Source: Candidatus Berkelbacteria bacterium
Lineage (GTDB): Bacteria > Patescibacteriota > UBA1384 > UBA12157 > JAENIV01
Direction: 5' to 3'
Assembly (NCBI GenBank): GCA_016844295.1
Contig: JAENIV010000048.1
Location: forward strand, 1-8,498
DNA length: 8,498 nt
Shown here piece by piece: positions 5,084 to 8,498 of this stretch. The translations under genes and the position numbers were made by a program. The notes under the pieces were generated by a model. It was not told the DNA's origin and searched no databases. It saw only the letters and a list, made by a program, of their open reading frames with translations. Position 1 is the stretch's first letter, and every line of letters begins with the position of its first letter.

Positions 5084-6394
5084 ATGAAAAAGAATTTAGT
5101 TCTTGTTTATTTACTTTGGGTAATTCTTTATTTTGGGTTACTTCTAATATTTAATCTAATTTCGGGCTCAGCAACAGTCGGGATTTTAGCCTTGGCATTT
5201 GGTCTGGTATTTTTTATGTTTCCTGGCTGGCTTTTAAACCGGTTTTTAAAAATTGAATTTAAAGAAATTGTTGGTCAATCTCTTGTAAATTTCGTTTTAA
5301 GTCTGGGATTTTATCTTCTTATTAACCTTACAGCCATTGTAATCGGACTGAGCATTTTCCAACTTCTAATAACTAATATTATTCTTCTAATCATACTTTT
5401 TGGCGCGGCTTTTATTTACGATTATAGTACCCAAAAAGAATATCATCTTGACTTTAAATTTGAGAAAATTTCCGTAATTTACCTTTTGCCTATTATGGTG
5501 AGTATTCTAATAATAGTTTTTATTGACAGCCAAGGTGCGAACTTTAACGGCGATCCATATTATCATTTGGCGATTGTCCGAAAAGCCTTTGACGGATTAA
5601 GCCTGACAGTGAGCAATTTATCTTATTCTCACAGCGCACCCAACAATCCAGCTTATATTTTACCCGCCTGGCACTTGGTAATTGCGACTTACGCCAAACT
5701 TACCAAAATCGACATTTTCGCCGCCTGGAGTAAAGTCAATTTAACTTTATTAGTTTGGGCGCTGATGATTATCGTATGTTTTCTCGTGTCATTATTTTTC
5801 CTTTTTTATGCCGGTCCAGGATATTTTTTCCAAAGGCTCGCTGTTCCGGATACTTTAGCGCAATTTATCTTACTACCTTCGGTACTGGCATTTTCATTAA
5901 TTTATATTTTTACGAAAAACAAAAAAATCCTTTGGCTCTTGGGGGCTTTAATGATTGCCCTGGCGGATGTTCACGCAATTCATTATTTATATTATATTTT
6001 TATTCTGCTATTTTTTGCGATTAGCCTTTCTCTTGCCAATCTCTTTAAGGGGAAAGATACCCTTAAACCCGCTTGGATGCTGTTGGGAGTAAATATTTTA
6101 GTTTTGATTTTAGTCGGGGTGATCCTGGAATTAAAAAGCGGATTTACCTCGAGTAATCTGACGTCGTTTTTATCCGCGCCCATATCTGAAATTGCCTATC
6201 CGACTTTTAAATTTTTTCAAATCACTTTCAAGATCGGCTTAGCTCTATTGCCCCTAACATTGATCTTTGCTAAAAACCGCCAATCTTTGATTATCGCAGC
6301 CTCATTTCTTCTCGCGCCAATTATTTATTGGACACCTTTAAAAGATTTATTTTTACCGATAGGCTTTTGGGTAATGTCGGTTGGTATTATTTAG
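5084..6394 (+). CDS. GT-C-like membrane glycosyltransferase, paralogue B, N-terminal part (frameshifted)
   Basis: These 436 residues are the front part of a protein organised like paralogue A: MKK start, several membrane helices, then an external loop with GANFNGDPYYHLAIVRK (D157, H161). The DPYYHL form is close to what I recall of archaeal/bacterial STT3 (AglB-type) oligosaccharyltransferases. LPAWHLV, RLAVPDTLA (D256) and DVHAIHYLYY follow at the positions of the matching motifs in A and C. The frame then ends early: after KDLFL the reading (PIGFWVMSVGII, TAG) no longer resembles the expected membrane helix, while the next frame continues it. Restoring one base at the T tract at 6350-6354 gives one protein of 695 residues, near the 742 of A. 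It has the duplicated leaderless promoter just upstream. Function is inferred as for A; activity is doubtful if the break is real. Confidence 0.65.
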   Translation: MKKNLVLVYLLWVILYFGLLLIFNLISGSATVGILALAFGLVFFMFPGWLLNRFLKIEFKEIVGQSLVNFVLSLGFYLLINLTAIVIGLSIFQLLITNIILLIILFGAAFIYDYSTQKEYHLDFKFEKISVIYLLPIMVSILIIVFIDSQGANFNGDPYYHLAIVRKAFDGLSLTVSNLSYSHSAPNNPAYILPAWHLVIATYAKLTKIDIFAAWSKVNLTLLVWALMIIVCFLVSLFFLFYAGPGYFFQRLAVPDTLAQFILLPSVLAFSLIYIFTKNKKILWLLGALMIALADVHAIHYLYYIFILLFFAISLSLANLFKGKDTLKPAWMLLGVNILVLILVGVILELKSGFTSSNLTSFLSAPISEIAYPTFKFFQITFKIGLALLPLTLIFAKNRQSLIIAASFLLAPIIYWTPLKDLFLPIGFWVMSVGII

Positions 6395-7170
6395 TCATCG
6401 GAGCAGTTTTAGGGGGAATATTTATTGTGATTGAAAATCTCTTTAAAAACCCTCAATCAAAAAAAATACTCGGGTTTACAAGTGTGTTTTTTGTCATGGT
6501 CATGGCGATTTTAGAAGCCACAAGGCAAACATTTTCGAACCTGATTTATTACATATTTTTTTCCACACCAACATTAGAGCAAACGTACACTTGGGCGGGG
6601 CCATTATTTGTCATCTCCTTGGTCCTAGCAATTGTCTTTTTAGTCTGGCAAAAGTTTAGCCAGAAAGATGTCTTTAGTATTTCTAAATCGGAAAATCTTC
6701 CTTACATTGTCGCCGCGTCCTTGGTAATTATTTTATTTTTTTACCCAACTATTTTTCGCCAAGCGCCGATTAACTGGTCATTTATGGTGTTTTCTCGTAA
6801 TGGAGTAAACTCTGTCGGGACCTCGTCCCTGGGATTAAATTTTGACGGCAATTTGATGGAATTTATTAAAACAGACATTCCGTCTAAATCAACTATTTTG
6901 GCAAATGCGCCCACAAGCAAAAATTTATCCGTTTTAACCGATAATTATATGGTATATAACCAAGGAACAGCCTGGGCGGAAAAATTTAAAAAAGTTTTTG
7001 GGGGCGAGTTTGATTCGAGCGTTGTTAAAGAGATCATCAATGACCCTAAATATAAAATTGATTATATAATCGTTAGTCCGGTTGACCAAATAAATTCAGA
7101 TATTTTTAACGAGTCCCGATATAAATTAATTTATAATCAAGAAGTTTCAATTTACCAAGCAAACAAATGA
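6328..7170 (+). CDS. Paralogue B, C-terminal part (after frameshift)
   Basis: This frame is open from 6274 and its first possible start is a TTG at 6328, but there is no ribosome binding site, so it is better read as the continuation of the preceding gene than as a separate one. It carries the remaining membrane helices (GWYYLVIGAVLGGIFIVIE, then others) and a soluble outside domain of about 110 residues. That domain runs from MEFIKTDIPSKS through DYIIVSP to the final VSIYQANK, which parallels ETIDFIKTRISPK, EYILFLR and ADIYQINK in paralogue A. The TGA stop overlaps the ATG of paralogue C (ATGA), so translation of C probably depends on ribosomes finishing B. Confidence 0.65.
   Translation: MDTFKRFIFTDRLLGNVGWYYLVIGAVLGGIFIVIENLFKNPQSKKILGFTSVFFVMVMAILEATRQTFSNLIYYIFFSTPTLEQTYTWAGPLFVISLVLAIVFLVWQKFSQKDVFSISKSENLPYIVAASLVIILFFYPTIFRQAPINWSFMVFSRNGVNSVGTSSLGLNFDGNLMEFIKTDIPSKSTILANAPTSKNLSVLTDNYMVYNQGTAWAEKFKKVFGGEFDSSVVKEIINDPKYKIDYIIVSPVDQINSDIFNESRYKLIYNQEVSIYQANK
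6346..6358 (+). other. Frameshift site in paralogue B
   Basis: The two parts of B differ by one frame, and the crossover must lie between 6274 (first base after an upstream stop in the second frame) and 6394. Homology with A places it near the run of five T at 6350-6354. Adding one T gives the smooth reading KDLFFTDRLLGNVGWYYLV. The local heptamer ATTTTTA resembles a slippery site but is not a good X-XXY-YYZ match. Sequencing or assembly error, a natural mutation and phase variation are all possible. Confidence 0.7.
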
Positions 7171-8498
7171 AAATTAAAGCAATTTACATTTACCTGGCCC
7201 TGGCTTTGTGGGCAACACTTTTGGGTCTAAGTTTTAGACTGACGAATTTTAATACTACCGGGATAGCCATGATTTTGGTTTTTTTAACAATAATTTTGGC
7301 CATAGGAGGTCTTTTATTGCGTATTAGTCATATGAGAATTCAAGATTTTTGGGCTAAGGTTCTCTACGCCATCGGATTCGGTTTGGGATTTTTTCTCTTT
7401 ATAAATCTGCTGGCAATGATTTGCGGTCTCACACTCGGACAACTTGTTTTTGCCAATTCCTTTTTTATCTTGGTTCTTTTTATCTTGTCATTATGGGAAG
7501 ATCGTCGGGAAATGTACGAAATCAATTTTACCTTTATTAAAAACAAAACTATTGGCGAGTGGGCATTAATTATAGTTTCGATTAGTTTTGGAATCCTGGC
7601 AGTTTTGGGAGTGAATTCCCAGGCGGAAAAATTAGTCGGGGATGGTGGATTTCATCTGGCAATCTTAGAAAAAGTTGTAACTTCGAAAAATCTGGCGGCC
7701 GATAACTTAGGAGTCACAAAAAACGCGACGGCAAATATTGTTTACGGTTTCCCTGTCTGGCATATTTTCTTAGGATTTTTAAGCAAAGTTCTAAACACGG
7801 GCATTTTTACGGTATATATTAGAGTGATCTTACCAGTGGTGATATTGGTTTTGATTGTCAATTTCGCCTTAATTAAAATAGTTTTTAAAAACCGTTTTGG
7901 GGCTTTCGCGGGTTTTTTAGCATTTAACATTTATTTTTTAAGCGCCGGGGCGTATTTTCTCTTAGTCCCGGCCAGGTCCCCGGATTCTTTGGCCAGAATC
8001 TTACTTTTACCTTTAATTTTGGGCTTAACGGTTTATTATCTTTACCAAGCAAAAGACAAAAAATATCTTCAGGTAATTTTAATTGCGATTTTAGCCATTA
8101 TTTTAGGTTTAATACATTTCACTCAGTTGATTGATTATGTTCTTATTCTCGGAGTCTTTGCCTTACTTTCTTTGATATTTAATCGGAAGAAAGAAATATT
8201 TATTAAACTGGGATGGTTAGGACTTGCCTTGTTCGGGTTAATTGTGCCCTATCTTTTTATCTTTCAATTTGAAAATTTCCGGCAATTTTTTGCCAATAAT
8301 GCCTTAGCCTTTCGCGCAGATACTTTTACAAATAAATCTTTTCACGATTTAGGAAATTTTTATCTTTACACGGTTTTTACTTTACCGCTTGTCGTTCTTT
8401 TCGGGCAAAAAAATAAGCGTCTAGTGTTTTTATTAGCGATCCCTCTAACGTTAATGCTGGTTTCTTGGGAAACGTTTCATTTGCGGGTAATATTTTTA
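7167..8498 (+). CDS. GT-C-like multi-pass membrane glycosyltransferase, paralogue C (3' end missing)
   Basis: Translation from the ATG that overlaps the B stop gives 444 codons open to the right edge. The protein starts MKIKAIYIYL and has membrane helices spaced as in A and B. The external loop carries KLVGDGGFHLAILEK (D159, H163), then FPVWHIFLG, then VPARSPDSLARILLLP (D273), and then GLIHFTQLIDY; each has a counterpart in A and B. The loop aspartate is followed by GGFH rather than DPxxH, so C is the most divergent of the three. The soluble C-terminal domain expected from A and B would lie beyond the window. There is no promoter or ribosome binding site of its own in the overlap, consistent with translational coupling to B. 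The acidic loop supports a GT-C glycosyltransferase, but donor and acceptor are unknown. Confidence 0.65.
   Translation, partial: MKIKAIYIYLALALWATLLGLSFRLTNFNTTGIAMILVFLTIILAIGGLLLRISHMRIQDFWAKVLYAIGFGLGFFLFINLLAMICGLTLGQLVFANSFFILVLFILSLWEDRREMYEINFTFIKNKTIGEWALIIVSISFGILAVLGVNSQAEKLVGDGGFHLAILEKVVTSKNLAADNLGVTKNATANIVYGFPVWHIFLGFLSKVLNTGIFTVYIRVILPVVILVLIVNFALIKIVFKNRFGAFAGFLAFNIYFLSAGAYFLLVPARSPDSLARILLLPLILGLTVYYLYQAKDKKYLQVILIAILAIILGLIHFTQLIDYVLILGVFALLSLIFNRKKEIFIKLGWLGLALFGLIVPYLFIFQFENFRQFFANNALAFRADTFTNKSFHDLGNFYLYTVFTLPLVVLFGQKNKRLVFLLAIPLTLMLVSWETFHLRVIFL

Larger units (their letters stand above)
4995..5092 (+). repeat. Duplicated upstream regulatory block, copy 2
   Basis: This is the second copy of the block at 2647-2745, lying between paralogues A and B. 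The identical core is 5037-5067, followed by one substitution (A5068 for G), then GGGTATACT. The six bases between the -10 and ATG differ (AACGGT against TAGATT), but the length is kept, so spacing appears to matter more than sequence there. Confidence 0.9.

Noticed and set aside
5755..6183. Short open frames on both strands inside paralogue B
   Set aside because: They lie within the motif-bearing part of B, have no signals of their own and match nothing I recognise.
6349..6355. Programmed -1 frameshift at ATTTTTA
   Set aside because: Re-pairing after a backward slip would mismatch the first position of the first codon, and no downstream hairpin stood out. An indel in the T tract is simpler.
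7364..7930. Two short minus-strand open frames inside paralogue C
   Set aside because: C is open across the whole region and carries the family motifs; these are shadows.
1..8498. UGA recoding as in some CPR groups
   Set aside because: TGA is used as the stop of paralogue B exactly at the overlap with C, and no reading frame needs TGA to be read through.

Overview
The window is AT-rich, gene-dense bacterial DNA. Short spacers, small proteins, TAG/TAA/TGA all used as stops, and start codons sitting 6-7 bases after -10-like boxes suggest a Patescibacteria/CPR-type genome. That placement is an inference from style and content, because no rRNA or other marker gene is present. No tRNA, rRNA, CRISPR array, transposase or integrase was seen.

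Left part (1-2028): the 3' end of a UDP-GlcNAc 2-epimerase-type (WecB-like) gene runs in from the left edge. It converges on a minus-strand gene for a membrane-anchored, externally facing transglutaminase/cysteine-peptidase-fold protein. A short divergent promoter region, holding three 7-bp tandem repeats, separates that gene from a PHP-domain metal-dependent phosphoesterase.

Middle part (2029-2625): a small three-helix membrane protein resembles the Pycsar effector/DUF5706 type. Its open frame and its only good ribosome binding site both point to a start upstream of the first ATG, possibly at an ATA codon. No nucleotide cyclase is present beside it.

Right part (2647-8498): three large multi-pass membrane proteins follow in tandem (A, B, C). 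They share a GD-x3-H motif in the first long external loop, a PD motif and an ordered set of membrane helices, and look like GT-C-fold glycosyltransferases. A and B each sit behind a near-identical block of about 90 bp carrying a promoter, an internal palindrome over the -35 and an outer inverted repeat that includes the -10. B is split by a one-base frameshift at a T tract. C overlaps the end of B by ATGA and runs off the right edge.

Taken together, the epimerase (nucleotide-sugar supply), the GT-C-like proteins (sugar transfer at the membrane) and the exported transglutaminase-like protein suggest a cell-surface glycan or glycoprotein locus. The most notable signals are the duplicated regulatory block, which is far better conserved than the genes it drives, the recurrent leaderless promoter layout, the broken middle paralogue and the orphan Pycsar-effector-like protein.
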